Source: CAVWGP01 sp963754645
GTDB lineage: Bacteria; Pseudomonadota; Alphaproteobacteria; Bin65
Length of the DNA stretch: 64,000 nucleotides
Assembly: GCA_963754645.1 (NCBI GenBank)
Contig: CAVWGP010000001.1
Location: 496,001-560,000 of the forward strand
Direction: 5' to 3'
Both the position numbers and the translations under genes were made by a program. The notes beneath the pieces were generated by a model that was not told the origin of the DNA, searched no databases, and saw nothing but the letters and a program-made list of their open reading frames with translations. The first letter of the stretch is position 1. Each line of letters starts with the position of its first letter. Positions 44,964 to 53,627 of this stretch are shown here, one piece after another.

Positions 44964-45401
44964 TTAGTCGACCGGTTTGTATGCCAACGTCTCGATCTCG
45001 ACCTTGCAATCGAGCATGAGATCGGAGCGGAGCGCCGAGCGGGCCGGCGGATCGACGGGGAAGAATTCAGCGTAGATGCGGTTGAAGCTCCAGAAGTCGC
45101 GGGGGTCTTCGAGCCAAACCGTCGTTTTCACGATGTCCGCCATGGTGCAATCCGCCTCGGCGAGCAATTCTTGGATCACCTCGAGAACGCGCCTGGTTTG
45201 CGCTTCGATTCCGCCGGCAACGACCGCACCGAATTTGTCGATCGCCGTGATGCCCGACACGAAGACCCAGTCGCCGGCGCGGACCACCTTCGACAATGGC
45301 ATGCGATGAACGCCGCCGACCAGGATCGGCCCGCCGTAGCACTGCTTGCCGCCGCGCCGCGCGCCAGCCGGTGCCGATTTGGTTTTTGCTCGCGTCGCCA
45401 T
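44964..45401 (-). CDS. RidA-family enamine/imine deaminase
   Basis: 145 residues. KVVRAGDWVFVSGITAIDKFGAVVAGGIEAQTRRVLEVIQELLAEADCTMADIVKTTVWLED matches the RidA fold, with a basic N-terminal extension of about 30 residues. RidA proteins hydrolyse reactive enamine or imine intermediates from PLP dehydratases to 2-oxo acids. Lying directly before the D-serine-dehydratase-like gene, it probably processes that enzyme's product. It follows livF by 22 bases in the same operon. The ATG at 45401 was taken as start, preceded by GGAG. Confidence 0.85.
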   Translation of the reverse strand: MATRAKTKSAPAGARRGGKQCYGGPILVGGVHRMPLSKVVRAGDWVFVSGITAIDKFGAVVAGGIEAQTRRVLEVIQELLAEADCTMADIVKTTVWLEDPRDFWSFNRIYAEFFPVDPPARSALRSDLMLDCKVEIETLAYKPVD

Positions 45402-45423
45402 CCGGGACTCCTTTCAATCGATA

Positions 45424-46134
45424 TCAGGTGAGATAAGCCAGTTTCATCTGTTCGCTGCGTAGCAACTCCTTGGCGTCGCCTTCCATCGCAACGCGCCCGA
45501 GCTGCAGCACGTAGCCGCGATGCGAGAGCGCGAGCGCCATATTCGCGTTTTGCTCGATCAGGATCACCGTCATCGCACGATCGCGATTGAGCCGCCGCAG
45601 CATATCGAATTGCTGATGCACGAAGCGGGGCGCAAGGCCCATCGAAGGCGAATCGAGGATGAGAACCTTGGGTTCGGAGATCAGCGCTCGCGCCATCGCC
45701 AGCATTTGCCGTTCGCCGCCGCTCATCGAGCCGGCCTTCTGCGAGCGCCGCTCGTCGAGGACGGGATAGAGCGCGAAGACGCGTTGCAGGGCCGGTTCGA
45801 GCGGCATCTCGCGCGTTTTGAGATAAAGGCCGATCTTGAGGTTTTCCAGCACTGTCAGCTCGGCAAAGACCTGGCCGTTCTCGGGGACGACGGCAAAGCC
45901 CTTGGCGATGATTTTCTCCGGCTTCAGGCCGTCGATGCGCTCGCCGCGAAAATGAACCGCGCCGTCCGTCGCCTTGACCAGGCCGAGAATCGATTTCACC
46001 AGCGTCGACTTTCCCGCGGCGTTGTTGCCGAGAATGCAAACGATTTCGCCCTCGTTGACGCGAAAATCGATGCCGTGCAGCACCTCCAGCGAACCGTAGG
46101 CCGCCTTGAGGCCGGAGATCTCAAGCAACGTCAT
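45424..46134 (-). CDS. livF: Branched-chain amino-acid-type ABC transporter ATPase LivF
   Basis: 236 residues from ATG 46134, overlapping the livG stop by 14 bases. Walker A LGNNAAGKST, signature MSGGERQM, Walker B VLILDSPSMGLAP (Ser in place of the usual Glu-Pro context) and ending EQNANMALALSHRGYVLQLGR. Energises import with LivG. Walker B has DSPS rather than DEPS, that is, the residue after the first Asp is not Glu; whether ATP hydrolysis is altered needs testing. Confidence 0.88.
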   Translation of the reverse strand: MTLLEISGLKAAYGSLEVLHGIDFRVNEGEIVCILGNNAAGKSTLVKSILGLVKATDGAVHFRGERIDGLKPEKIIAKGFAVVPENGQVFAELTVLENLKIGLYLKTREMPLEPALQRVFALYPVLDERRSQKAGSMSGGERQMLAMARALISEPKVLILDSPSMGLAPRFVHQQFDMLRRLNRDRAMTVILIEQNANMALALSHRGYVLQLGRVAMEGDAKELLRSEQMKLAYLT

Positions 46135-46924
46135 AATGCGTTCCAAGATAGGCCTCGGCGACTTTCGGGTCGTCGATCACGCGATCCGGCCGATCGTCGG
46201 CGATTTTCCGGCCCCGATCGAACACGACGATACGATCCGAAACACCGAGCACCAGGCGCATATTGTGCTCGACGACGACCAGCGTGTAGCCGCGGTCGCG
46301 GATGCTCTTGAGTGTCGCCATGATCTCGACGCGTTCGACGGGGTTCATCCCCGCGGCGGGCTCGTCGATCAAGAGAAGCCTGGGCTCCGAAGCCAGGCAC
46401 ATGGCAATCTCGAGGCGGCAGCGATTGGCGAAGCTGAGGCTGCTCGCCGGCTCGTTCCAGCGCTCCGGACCGAAGCGGCCCGGGAACATATCGAGGATAG
46501 CGATGGCGCGCTCGCGCGCGCGCGCCTCTTCGAGCCGAAATCCTCGGCCAGCAAGAATCGAACTCGCAAATCCGGCGCGCAGCGTCGGGTGCATGCCGCA
46601 CAGGACACAATCGAGCACGCTCATGCCCGGGAAGATCTCGCGCGTTTGGAATGTCCGCGCGAGTCCCAGCCTGCGAATATCGTGCGGCTTCAGGCCGTCG
46701 ATCCGCCGCGTCGATCCATCGGCCGGACTGAACTGAATTTCGCCCGAATCCGGCTCATGGAAACCGGCCAGGAGGTGGAAGAAAGTAGTTTTTCCCGAGC
46801 CGTTCGGGCCGATCAGGCTGACGATTTCGCCCTTGCTCACGTGAAAATCGACGCCATCGATCGCGATAAGCCCGCCGAACCGCTTCGTCAGACCCTTGAC
46901 GGCGATCAGCGGCGAAGCGCTCAT
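46121..46924 (-). CDS. livG: Branched-chain amino-acid-type ABC transporter ATPase LivG
   Basis: 267 residues, ATG 46924 overlapping the livM stop (ATGA). Walker A GPNGSGKTT, DIRRLGLARTFQTREIFPGMSVLDCVL, SSLSFANRCRLEIAM in the signature region (SFANR in place of the canonical LSGGQ-like core), Walker B LLLIDEPAAGMNP. Pairs with LivF as nucleotide-binding subunits. A longer reading reaching 47926 is an out-of-frame extension over livM and is rejected. Confidence 0.9.
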   Translation of the reverse strand: MSASPLIAVKGLTKRFGGLIAIDGVDFHVSKGEIVSLIGPNGSGKTTFFHLLAGFHEPDSGEIQFSPADGSTRRIDGLKPHDIRRLGLARTFQTREIFPGMSVLDCVLCGMHPTLRAGFASSILAGRGFRLEEARARERAIAILDMFPGRFGPERWNEPASSLSFANRCRLEIAMCLASEPRLLLIDEPAAGMNPVERVEIMATLKSIRDRGYTLVVVEHNMRLVLGVSDRIVVFDRGRKIADDRPDRVIDDPKVAEAYLGTHYDVA

Positions 46925-47916
46925 GCCGGCGTCTTCCGCAATTTGCCGCGCACGAAAGCGGCGACTCCATCCGGGCTGGCGTTGATCAGGACAATGATCA
47001 GGACGCCGAATATCATCAATTTCCATTCCTGCAGGAAACGCAGGTACTCGAGCGCAAATACGAAGGCCATCGCCGTCAGCGCGGCGCCCGCGACGCTGCC
47101 GCGGCCGCCCACGATAATGATGATGAGCAGATCGATCAGCCGGTTGAGCCCGAAGGACGTTGGATCGATGTAACGCACGAAGTGCGCGTCCAGGCTGCCC
47201 GCCAATCCGGCATAGGCACCAGATAGGCAGAAAGCCAGCGTTATTGTCGCCGGAATATTGACGCCCACGCCACGAGCCGCAAGCCGATTCTCCCGGATCG
47301 CATAAAAGGCGCGCCCGAACCGCGTCGCCTTGATACGCCAAGCGAGAACAACGCTCGCCGCCGCGAAGGCAAGGATCAAATAAAAGACCGTGGTGTTGGT
47401 ATCGGCTTTGAAACCGACGATGGACGCGGGCGGAATCCGCGAAATGCCGCCCCAGCCGTTGGTGAGCTCGGTCCAATTGATAAACAGAGTGAGCGCGATC
47501 GAATGAAAGGCAAACGTGACCATCGCGAGATAGGGACCCGTCAGACGCACGGCCGCCCGCGCCATGACGAATGCCGCGGCCGTTGGCAGCAGGATCGCCG
47601 CGCACAGCGCCGCCGCGAAGGGCACGCCAAGCTCGCGGGTCAAAAGCGCGGACGTGTAGGCGCCGATGCCGAAGAATGCGACGTGGGACATGGCGAGCTG
47701 GCCGCACATCCCGATCAGAATATTGTAGCCCGTCGCCAGGATCACGACGATCAGGGCGATGCACGCATTGTAGATGAGGTAATCTTCGCCGCCCGCCAGG
47801 TACGGAAACAGACCGATGCCGGTCGCCACGGCGGCGAAGCACGTTATGCGCAGCCATCGATTCGCCGCGATGCCGCTTGGGCCGCTTCGCGTCGCCGATG
47901 CAGTATCGCCGGTCAA
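46921..47916 (-). CDS. livM: Branched-chain amino-acid-type ABC transporter permease LivM
   Basis: 331 residues with about ten membrane helices; LIYNACIALIVVILATGYNILIGMCGQLAMSHVAFFGIGAYTSALL and GRAFYAIRENRLAARGVGVNIPATITLAFCLSG are standard LivM features. A leading arginine-containing N-terminus precedes the first helix. Overlaps livH stop by four bases and livG start by four bases, so translation is coupled through the operon. Substrate class: amino acid or related amide. Confidence 0.9.
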   Translation of the reverse strand: MTGDTASATRSGPSGIAANRWLRITCFAAVATGIGLFPYLAGGEDYLIYNACIALIVVILATGYNILIGMCGQLAMSHVAFFGIGAYTSALLTRELGVPFAAALCAAILLPTAAAFVMARAAVRLTGPYLAMVTFAFHSIALTLFINWTELTNGWGGISRIPPASIVGFKADTNTTVFYLILAFAAASVVLAWRIKATRFGRAFYAIRENRLAARGVGVNIPATITLAFCLSGAYAGLAGSLDAHFVRYIDPTSFGLNRLIDLLIIIIVGGRGSVAGAALTAMAFVFALEYLRFLQEWKLMIFGVLIIVLINASPDGVAAFVRGKLRKTPA

Positions 47917-48788
47917 GCCTCGACAAAGCCCCGGGGCCGCTGGCCGAGGATGCCCTGCGGCCGGAAATACAAAACAGCGATGAACACCGAAAATACGATC
48001 ACGTCCTTGAAGGCCGACGAGACGTAGCCGGCCGCCATCGCTTCGATCAGGCCGATGCCGATGCCGCCGACAAGCGCGCCGGGGAGGCTGCCGAACCCGC
48101 CGAGAACCGCGGCCGCGACGCCCTTGATCATCATCGCCGTGCCGCCCGTCGTCGCGACGTAATGGATCGGACCGATCAGTGCGCCGGCGGCGCCCGCCAT
48201 CAGGTAGCTGATGGCAAAGCCCAGGCCGAGCATGGCGACGACATTGATGCCCATCATCGCCGCCACCTCGCGGTTCTCGGCCACGGCGCGGAGCGCGATG
48301 CCGACTCGCGTCCGATTGATCGCGAAGTGGAAGACACCGATCAAGAGCAAGGCGGTCGCGACGATGAAAACGTAATGCGTGCGGACGATCAGCTCGCCGA
48401 TCGACCAGACCTGATCGAACATCGGCGGGAAAATCATCGTCTCCGATCCCCAGATCTTGGTGGCGCCGTCCTTGAGGATCATCGACATGCCGATCGTCGC
48501 GATCAGAACGATGGCGTGGTCGGCTTTGTAGAGCCGGAAATAAACGCCGCGCTCCAGGGCAAAGCCGGCCGCCGCCAAGACGATCAGGGCGAGCAGAATG
48601 GCCGGGATGACGGGTATCCCGACCATGACGACGAACGTGTAGGCCAGGATTCCGCCCAGCATGAAAATTTCGCCGAACGCGAAATCGAGCAGCTTGGCCG
48701 TGGCCCAGATCAACGTCAGGCCGATTGCGACCAAAGCGTAGATGCTGCCAAGCGTCAGCCCATTGACGAGTTGCTGCGCGAAGATCAT
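47913..48788 (-). CDS. livH: Branched-chain amino-acid-type ABC transporter permease LivH
   Basis: 291 residues. FAQQLVNGLTLGSIYALVAIGLTLIWATAKLLDFAFGEIFMLGG is a typical LivH start, and GIALRAVAENREVAAMMGINVVAML the conserved loop. About eight helices. Lies 28 bases after the livJ stop, ATG 48788. Together with LivM it makes the membrane channel of the transporter. Confidence 0.9.
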   Translation of the reverse strand: MIFAQQLVNGLTLGSIYALVAIGLTLIWATAKLLDFAFGEIFMLGGILAYTFVVMVGIPVIPAILLALIVLAAAGFALERGVYFRLYKADHAIVLIATIGMSMILKDGATKIWGSETMIFPPMFDQVWSIGELIVRTHYVFIVATALLLIGVFHFAINRTRVGIALRAVAENREVAAMMGINVVAMLGLGFAISYLMAGAAGALIGPIHYVATTGGTAMMIKGVAAAVLGGFGSLPGALVGGIGIGLIEAMAAGYVSSAFKDVIVFSVFIAVLYFRPQGILGQRPRGFVEA

Positions 48789-48816
48789 GCCGCCCGGTCC
48801 GGCGGGATCCGCCCGC

Positions 48817-49971
48817 CTAGTAGTTCTCCTTGACGATCTCCTGCTTGCCGTTGACGAGTTTGGTGATGTGCACGACGCTCATCGTTTCGCCGTCGGGCTG
48901 GACCGAGACCGGGCCGAGAATTGTCGGAGCGTTCTGGACTTTGTAGAACGCGTCGCGGATGCCTTCGCGGCTGAGATTGTCGCCGGCCTGCCGCAGCGCG
49001 GCGAATAGCACCTGCATGCCGGCATATTGCACCATGGGAAGCAGCATGTCGGCGTTCGGGTACTTCGCCCGATAGGCCTTGATGAACGAATGCAGCGCCG
49101 GATCTTGCGAAAGTTCGCCGAGGAAACCGGATCGGAGGATCATTCCCTCGAGGTTCTTGGCGCCGCCGGCTTCCTCGATGAATTTCGCGGTCGTCATCTG
49201 GTCGAAACCGAGCAGCGGAACGTTGCCGGGGATGAGCTGGCGGATCGTGCGGATGATCTTCGTCGCTTCGTTGCTGTGCCCCTGTACGAAGATCGCGTCG
49301 GGATTGGCGGCGCGGATGCGCGTGACCTGCGCGCTCACGTCGGGATCGCCGGGCTGCACTTGCTCGACCGCCACCGGCTTCACGCCGTTGGCCTCGATCG
49401 CGCGCAAGAAGATCGTAGCCGCGTCGCGGCCCATCTCGTCGTTGCCGTAGATCGCGGCAATGCGCTTGTAACTCGTTTCCTTCGCCACGTATTGGGCGAA
49501 TTTGCGGTCGAGAATGCTATTTGGCACGCGCGCGGCGCGGAATGTCCATTTCGATCCGGTTTTGGTGATCCCTTCGGCGGTCGACATATTGGCCATCGCA
49601 ATCTTGTGTTCGTCCGCGACAGGGATCGTCGCAAGCGTATGACCGCTCGTGCCGCCCTGCATGAGGACATCGACTCGGTCGCGCTGGATGAGTTTGAGGG
49701 CCGCCTGAACCGAACCCTGCGGAGTCGAACCGACATCCTCGGTGATCAGTTCGATTTTCCGCCCATTGATGCCGCCCTTGGCATTGATCTCGTCGGCGGC
49801 GAACACCGCGGCGTCGCGCAGCGGCACGCCATAGCGCGCGAGATCGCCAGTCAGCATCTGCAGCGAACCGACTTTGATCGTGGTCTTTTGCTGCGCCACG
49901 GCAATGTCCGCGCCGATGACCGCGAGGGTCGATATGGTTGCAAGTAGAAATGCGCGTCGGCCGTTCGTCAT
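48817..49971 (-). CDS. ABC transporter substrate-binding protein, LivJ type
   Basis: 384 residues from ATG 49971 after GGGAGGAAGCACC. N-terminal MTNGRRAFLLATISTLAVIGADIAVAQ is a signal peptide. Then TTIKVGSLQMLTGDLARYGVPLRDAAVFAADEINAKGGINGRKIELITEDVGS as in LivJ-type binding proteins. Binds the substrate for livHMGF, which follow. It starts 29 bases after the gntR stop, so the regulator and transporter are probably one transcript. Substrate not readable; a hydroxy-amino acid is suggested by downstream genes. Confidence 0.9.
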   Translation of the reverse strand: MTNGRRAFLLATISTLAVIGADIAVAQQKTTIKVGSLQMLTGDLARYGVPLRDAAVFAADEINAKGGINGRKIELITEDVGSTPQGSVQAALKLIQRDRVDVLMQGGTSGHTLATIPVADEHKIAMANMSTAEGITKTGSKWTFRAARVPNSILDRKFAQYVAKETSYKRIAAIYGNDEMGRDAATIFLRAIEANGVKPVAVEQVQPGDPDVSAQVTRIRAANPDAIFVQGHSNEATKIIRTIRQLIPGNVPLLGFDQMTTAKFIEEAGGAKNLEGMILRSGFLGELSQDPALHSFIKAYRAKYPNADMLLPMVQYAGMQVLFAALRQAGDNLSREGIRDAFYKVQNAPTILGPVSVQPDGETMSVVHITKLVNGKQEIVKENY

Positions 49972-50000
49972 GGTGCTTCCTCCCTGGATTGATCGTTCTG

Positions 50001-50717
50001 CTAAGCGGCTGAGATTTGGCCTTGATTGACTTGTTCGATTTCGAGTTTCGGAGATGCGCTGATCGTTCGTTTTGCCCCTTCGGACAGGTGAGCGCGAATC
50101 GTCCGGCGCGTCGCTTCGGCGTCGCGCGCAAAATAGGCGTCGGCGATTTCGCGATGTTCGCGGCGCGAGACCGCGGGATCGCCGGCCTCGCCGATGGCGA
50201 GCGCCCAAACCCAGCGAATTTGCTTAAGACAATGATCGTACGCTTCGACCAGCCGTCGATTGGGGCATGGCGCGATCAAGGACCGGTGAAACTCCAGATT
50301 GAGCCTGTGATAAGCGACCTTGTCGTCGGCGCGTTCCGTGGCCAGCATGACCTGGGCGATAGCGTCGCGATCGTCGCGCGTGGCGGCGGCGCAGGCCAAG
50401 GCGGCGGCTTCGCTTTCGAGAATCGTCCACATTTCGTAAAGCTCGACGACATCACTGTGCTCGAGGCGCCGAATCACCCGCGCATTGCGTCCCTCGCGCG
50501 CAATCAGACCCGACCGCTCGAGGCCGATGATGGCCTCGCGAAGCGATGCGCGGCTGATGCCGAGCTGCCGTGCGATCAATTCTTCGACGAGCCGGGCGCC
50601 CGGCTTCAGCCGCCCGTCGAGTATGAGCTGCTCGATCCGGCGCGCCACGCGCTTCGACAAGGTCGGGATGTGCAGTTCCGAGCGAAGCGTGCCGACTGCA
50701 TCGAGGACATCTTCCAT
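50001..50717 (-). CDS. GntR-family regulator (FadR/FCD type)
   Basis: 238 residues from ATG 50717. Winged helix ILDGRLKPGARLVEELIARQLGISRASLREAIIGLERSGLIA, followed by an FCD domain with Glu/His metal-site features (LNLEFHRSLI, RREHREIADAYFARD). FCD regulators sense small organic acids and usually repress adjacent catabolic operons. The gene is the first of the operon gntR-livJHMGF-ridA-dsd-E1. A perfect 14-base palindrome at 50773-50786 lies in the divergent region. Confidence 0.88.
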   Translation of the reverse strand: MEDVLDAVGTLRSELHIPTLSKRVARRIEQLILDGRLKPGARLVEELIARQLGISRASLREAIIGLERSGLIAREGRNARVIRRLEHSDVVELYEMWTILESEAAALACAAATRDDRDAIAQVMLATERADDKVAYHRLNLEFHRSLIAPCPNRRLVEAYDHCLKQIRWVWALAIGEAGDPAVSRREHREIADAYFARDAEATRRTIRAHLSEGAKRTISASPKLEIEQVNQGQISAA

Positions 50718-50772
50718 TGGGAAAGAATGCCCAAGCACACCGCAATCTGTCAATCGACGACCGACGGCCGCG

Positions 50773-50786
50773 GACCGTCGACGGTC
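50773..50786. promoter_or_regulatory. Palindromic candidate operator for the GntR regulator
   Basis: GACCGTCGACGGTC is a perfect 14-base palindrome between divergent gntR (start 50717) and PhyH (start 50840) genes. On the minus strand a TTGACA element lies at 50748-50753 between it and gntR, so bound protein could control that promoter. Also close to the PhyH promoter area, where TATATATA lies near 50816. Confidence 0.45.
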
Positions 50787-50839
50787 GACTGGCTTTCGAC
50801 GGATTGCTATGGTGATATATATAGAGTGTGGAAATTTCG

Positions 50840-51757
50840 ATGACCCTGACAATGAGCCGTGTCAAGGCAAGCAACGAATTCGTCGCCGGCGAACTTTGCG
50901 CGCCGCTGAAGGATATGTCGGGCGAGCGCGCAAGCAAGGGTACGCTCGGCGCATTGCTGGCGAGCGAAGGTTACGTATTTCTCCGCAACGTATTGCCGCC
51001 GGCGGACGTCATGGCCGCGCGCGCCGAAGTGCTCGAACGGCTTGCTTCCGTGGGCGAGGTCGTGGCGCCGGCAATCTCCGCCCGTTGGAGCGGGCAAAGC
51101 CGGCGCGAGGAGCTTGCGCCCGACCTGGGTGCCTTTTGGCAATCGGTTTGCGAAGGGCCCAATCTCCGTCGTCTCAGTCACGGTCGGGCCATTTACGCGA
51201 TCGTCGAAGAAATCATCGGCGCGCAGCCGATCGCACAGGATTTTCTCTATCTCCGGGCCGGCGTTCCCGGAACCGCAACCGATCTTCATTACGACTATCC
51301 CTTCTTCGCCCGGAAAAGCCGCAAAGTTGTGACGTGCTGGGTGCCGATCGGCCCCGTTCCTATCGAAGAAGGACCGCTGGTCATCGTCGAGGGTTCGAAT
51401 CAATTCGCAGACCTGTTGAGCGATGTGACATCGCTCGATGTCGTCGAATATCCGCAAAAGCGGGCCGCATTCGAGCAGAAAGTGGCCGAGTTTGCCCGCG
51501 CGCGAGGCAGCCGGTTGCTGACCGCGGACTTTCAGCCCGGCGACATCGTGGTGATGAATATGTTCACCTGCCACGGCTCGCTGGACAATTACACGCCCGA
51601 TAATCGTATTCGCCTATCGTTCGATCTGCGGTTTCAGCCCGCGAGCGAACCGCGAGACGAACGCTTCTTCGGGAAAAGTCCGATCGGGATCACCGGCCGC
51701 GGCTATGCCGAGCTCAACGGGGCCAAACCCCTGGGGCGGAGCTGGCATCAGAGATGA
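50840..51757 (+). CDS. PhyH-family Fe(II)/2-oxoglutarate dioxygenase
   Basis: 305 residues from ATG 50840 (a GTG at 50828 is in frame too). ATDLHYDYPFFARKS contains the HxD iron ligands, MFTCHGSLDNYTPDN the distal His, and RLSFDLRFQPASEP the Arg that binds 2-oxoglutarate. Hydroxylates an unknown small molecule. Divergent from the gntR operon, with a shared palindrome, so it may be co-regulated. About 200 bases separate it from the next start, which hold no additional gene that I can support. Confidence 0.84.
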   Translation: MTLTMSRVKASNEFVAGELCAPLKDMSGERASKGTLGALLASEGYVFLRNVLPPADVMAARAEVLERLASVGEVVAPAISARWSGQSRREELAPDLGAFWQSVCEGPNLRRLSHGRAIYAIVEEIIGAQPIAQDFLYLRAGVPGTATDLHYDYPFFARKSRKVVTCWVPIGPVPIEEGPLVIVEGSNQFADLLSDVTSLDVVEYPQKRAAFEQKVAEFARARGSRLLTADFQPGDIVVMNMFTCHGSLDNYTPDNRIRLSFDLRFQPASEPRDERFFGKSPIGITGRGYAELNGAKPLGRSWHQR

Positions 51758-51956
51758 GCGCCGGCGCCCGCACCAAGCCATCGCGCTATGGTCGGCGCCG
51801 GCCCGGCATCGACCTTGCATAGGCCAAACGCTCGGCCACGGCGACGTCGCCTGTTGGATGCCGGTTCGAGCGAACGTTACGCTTGCTGCTCGCGAAGAAT
51901 TTGACGATGTTCTTCCGGTTCGCCGACCGAGTCGGCCAGGAAGGATGCCCGGCAGA

Positions 51957-53627
51957 ATGTACACGCGGCAACGATCACGAGTGCTCATCGTCGGAGCCGG
52001 TCCCGCGGGGCTCGTCCTTGCGCTCGAGTTAGGACGCCGCGGCGTCGCCGTCACGCTGCTGGAAGAGGACACGGAACCGCCGCGGATTCCCAAGGCGAAT
52101 GCCACGACGGCGCGCACCATGGAGCATTTCCGGCGCCTCGGCTGCGCGAAGCGCATCCGCGAGCTGGGCCTGCCCGACGACTATCGGCAAGACGTCGCCT
52201 ATTTCACCCGGTATTCCGGATTTGAGTTGGCCCGGCTCAAAGGCAACACGCGGCGGCAGGCGATATCGTCGCGCTCGGCGATCGATCCGCGCTGGCCGAC
52301 GCCTGAGCCGCTGCACAGGGCGCAGCAAATGCTGATCGAGCCGGTCTTGCTCGATGAAGTCGCGAAGCATCCCTCGATCGAATTTCGATCGGGCTGGCGC
52401 GCGCTCAAGATTCGAAAATCGCCGCGCGGAGTAGCGGTAGAAGCCTTGGATTGCGCCCAGGAAACGACATCCACGCTGGAAGCCGACTACCTCGTCGGTT
52501 GCGAAGGGCCGCGCAGCCCGACACGCGAGGCGATGGGGGGTGCATACGAAGGCCTCAGAGAAGAGGATCGGGATTTTTTGGGCGGGCGGATGCTCTCGAT
52601 CTATTTCAAGTCGCCGGAGTTCTACGCCGCCACCGGGCATGCGCCGGCCTGGCAATATTGGGCCCTCAACCGGCAACGCCGCGCCGTCGCGGTCGCTATC
52701 GACGGCAAGGATCATTTCACCATGGGCGTGCAGCTTGCGCGCGGCCAGGTGCCGAGCTTGCAATTCGCCGCCGAATGCATCGCGCAAACCATGGGACGCA
52801 ACTATCGTCATGACGTCATCGCTTTGTCGGAGTGGACGGCGGGATTCATGCTCGTCGCCGACAAATTCGTCGATGATTCGGAAAATCCGCGTTTATTTCT
52901 GGCCGGCGATTCGGCGCACCTTTTCACGCCGACCGGCGGACAGGGTTACAACACCGCGGTGGACGACGCCGTGAATTTGGGATGGAAGCTGGCGGCGGCC
53001 TGCGACGGGTGGGGCGGCCCGCATCTTCTGGCGAGCTATGAGACCGAGCGAAAGCCCATCGCGCACCGCAACACCGGGTTCGCGCGGGCGATGGCCGAAA
53101 GCATCGGGCGGATTCCGGTTCCGCCCACGATTGAAGACGAAACGACGGAAGGCGCGCTGGCGCGAGCAGAGCTCGGTCGCAAGCTTGACGAACACGCACA
53201 CCGGGAGTTCGACATTCCGGGCATTCATCTCGGCGCGATCTATCGCGACTCGCCGATCGTCGGCGGCGACACATCGGGCGCGCCGGCCGACGATTGGAGC
53301 CGTTACACGCCAAACACGACGCCGGGCGCGCGCGCCCCCCATTTGTGGCTCGCCGGGGACGTGTCGATATTCGACCGCTTCGGCAATGGCTTCACCCTGC
53401 TCGTGCTGGGCTCTCGCGACAATGGCGCGGAGCGCGCGACGGCGGCGGCACAAGCGCTGGGTATTCCGCTCGATGTGCTGCGCGTCGGCAATACCGAAGC
53501 GCGCGATATCTACGGTTATGATTTCGTGCTGATCCGCCCGGATCATCATGTCGCCTGGCGGGACAATGCCGTGCCCGCCGATTGCATGGCATTGCTGAAG
53601 CGCGTCAGCGGCTTTGCCGCGCGCTAA
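51957..53627 (+). CDS. FAD-dependent aromatic hydroxylase, PheA/TfdB family
   Basis: 556 residues. VLIVGAGPAGLVLALELGRRGVAVTLLEE (FAD), DYLVGCEGPRSPTREAMG (DG-like) and LFLAGDSAHLFTPTGGQGYNTAVDDAVNLGWKLAA (GD) are intact; the C-terminal third has the thioredoxin-like domain of phenol hydroxylase-type enzymes (HLWLAGDVSIFDRFGNGFTLLVLG, ending ADCMALLKRVSGFAAR). Hydroxylates phenolic substrates using NADPH and O2. Start ATG 51957 (MYTRQRSR); ATG 51945 also possible. Stop overlaps the hydrolase stop by four bases, convergent. Confidence 0.87.
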   Translation: MYTRQRSRVLIVGAGPAGLVLALELGRRGVAVTLLEEDTEPPRIPKANATTARTMEHFRRLGCAKRIRELGLPDDYRQDVAYFTRYSGFELARLKGNTRRQAISSRSAIDPRWPTPEPLHRAQQMLIEPVLLDEVAKHPSIEFRSGWRALKIRKSPRGVAVEALDCAQETTSTLEADYLVGCEGPRSPTREAMGGAYEGLREEDRDFLGGRMLSIYFKSPEFYAATGHAPAWQYWALNRQRRAVAVAIDGKDHFTMGVQLARGQVPSLQFAAECIAQTMGRNYRHDVIALSEWTAGFMLVADKFVDDSENPRLFLAGDSAHLFTPTGGQGYNTAVDDAVNLGWKLAAACDGWGGPHLLASYETERKPIAHRNTGFARAMAESIGRIPVPPTIEDETTEGALARAELGRKLDEHAHREFDIPGIHLGAIYRDSPIVGGDTSGAPADDWSRYTPNTTPGARAPHLWLAGDVSIFDRFGNGFTLLVLGSRDNGAERATAAAQALGIPLDVLRVGNTEARDIYGYDFVLIRPDHHVAWRDNAVPADCMALLKRVSGFAAR

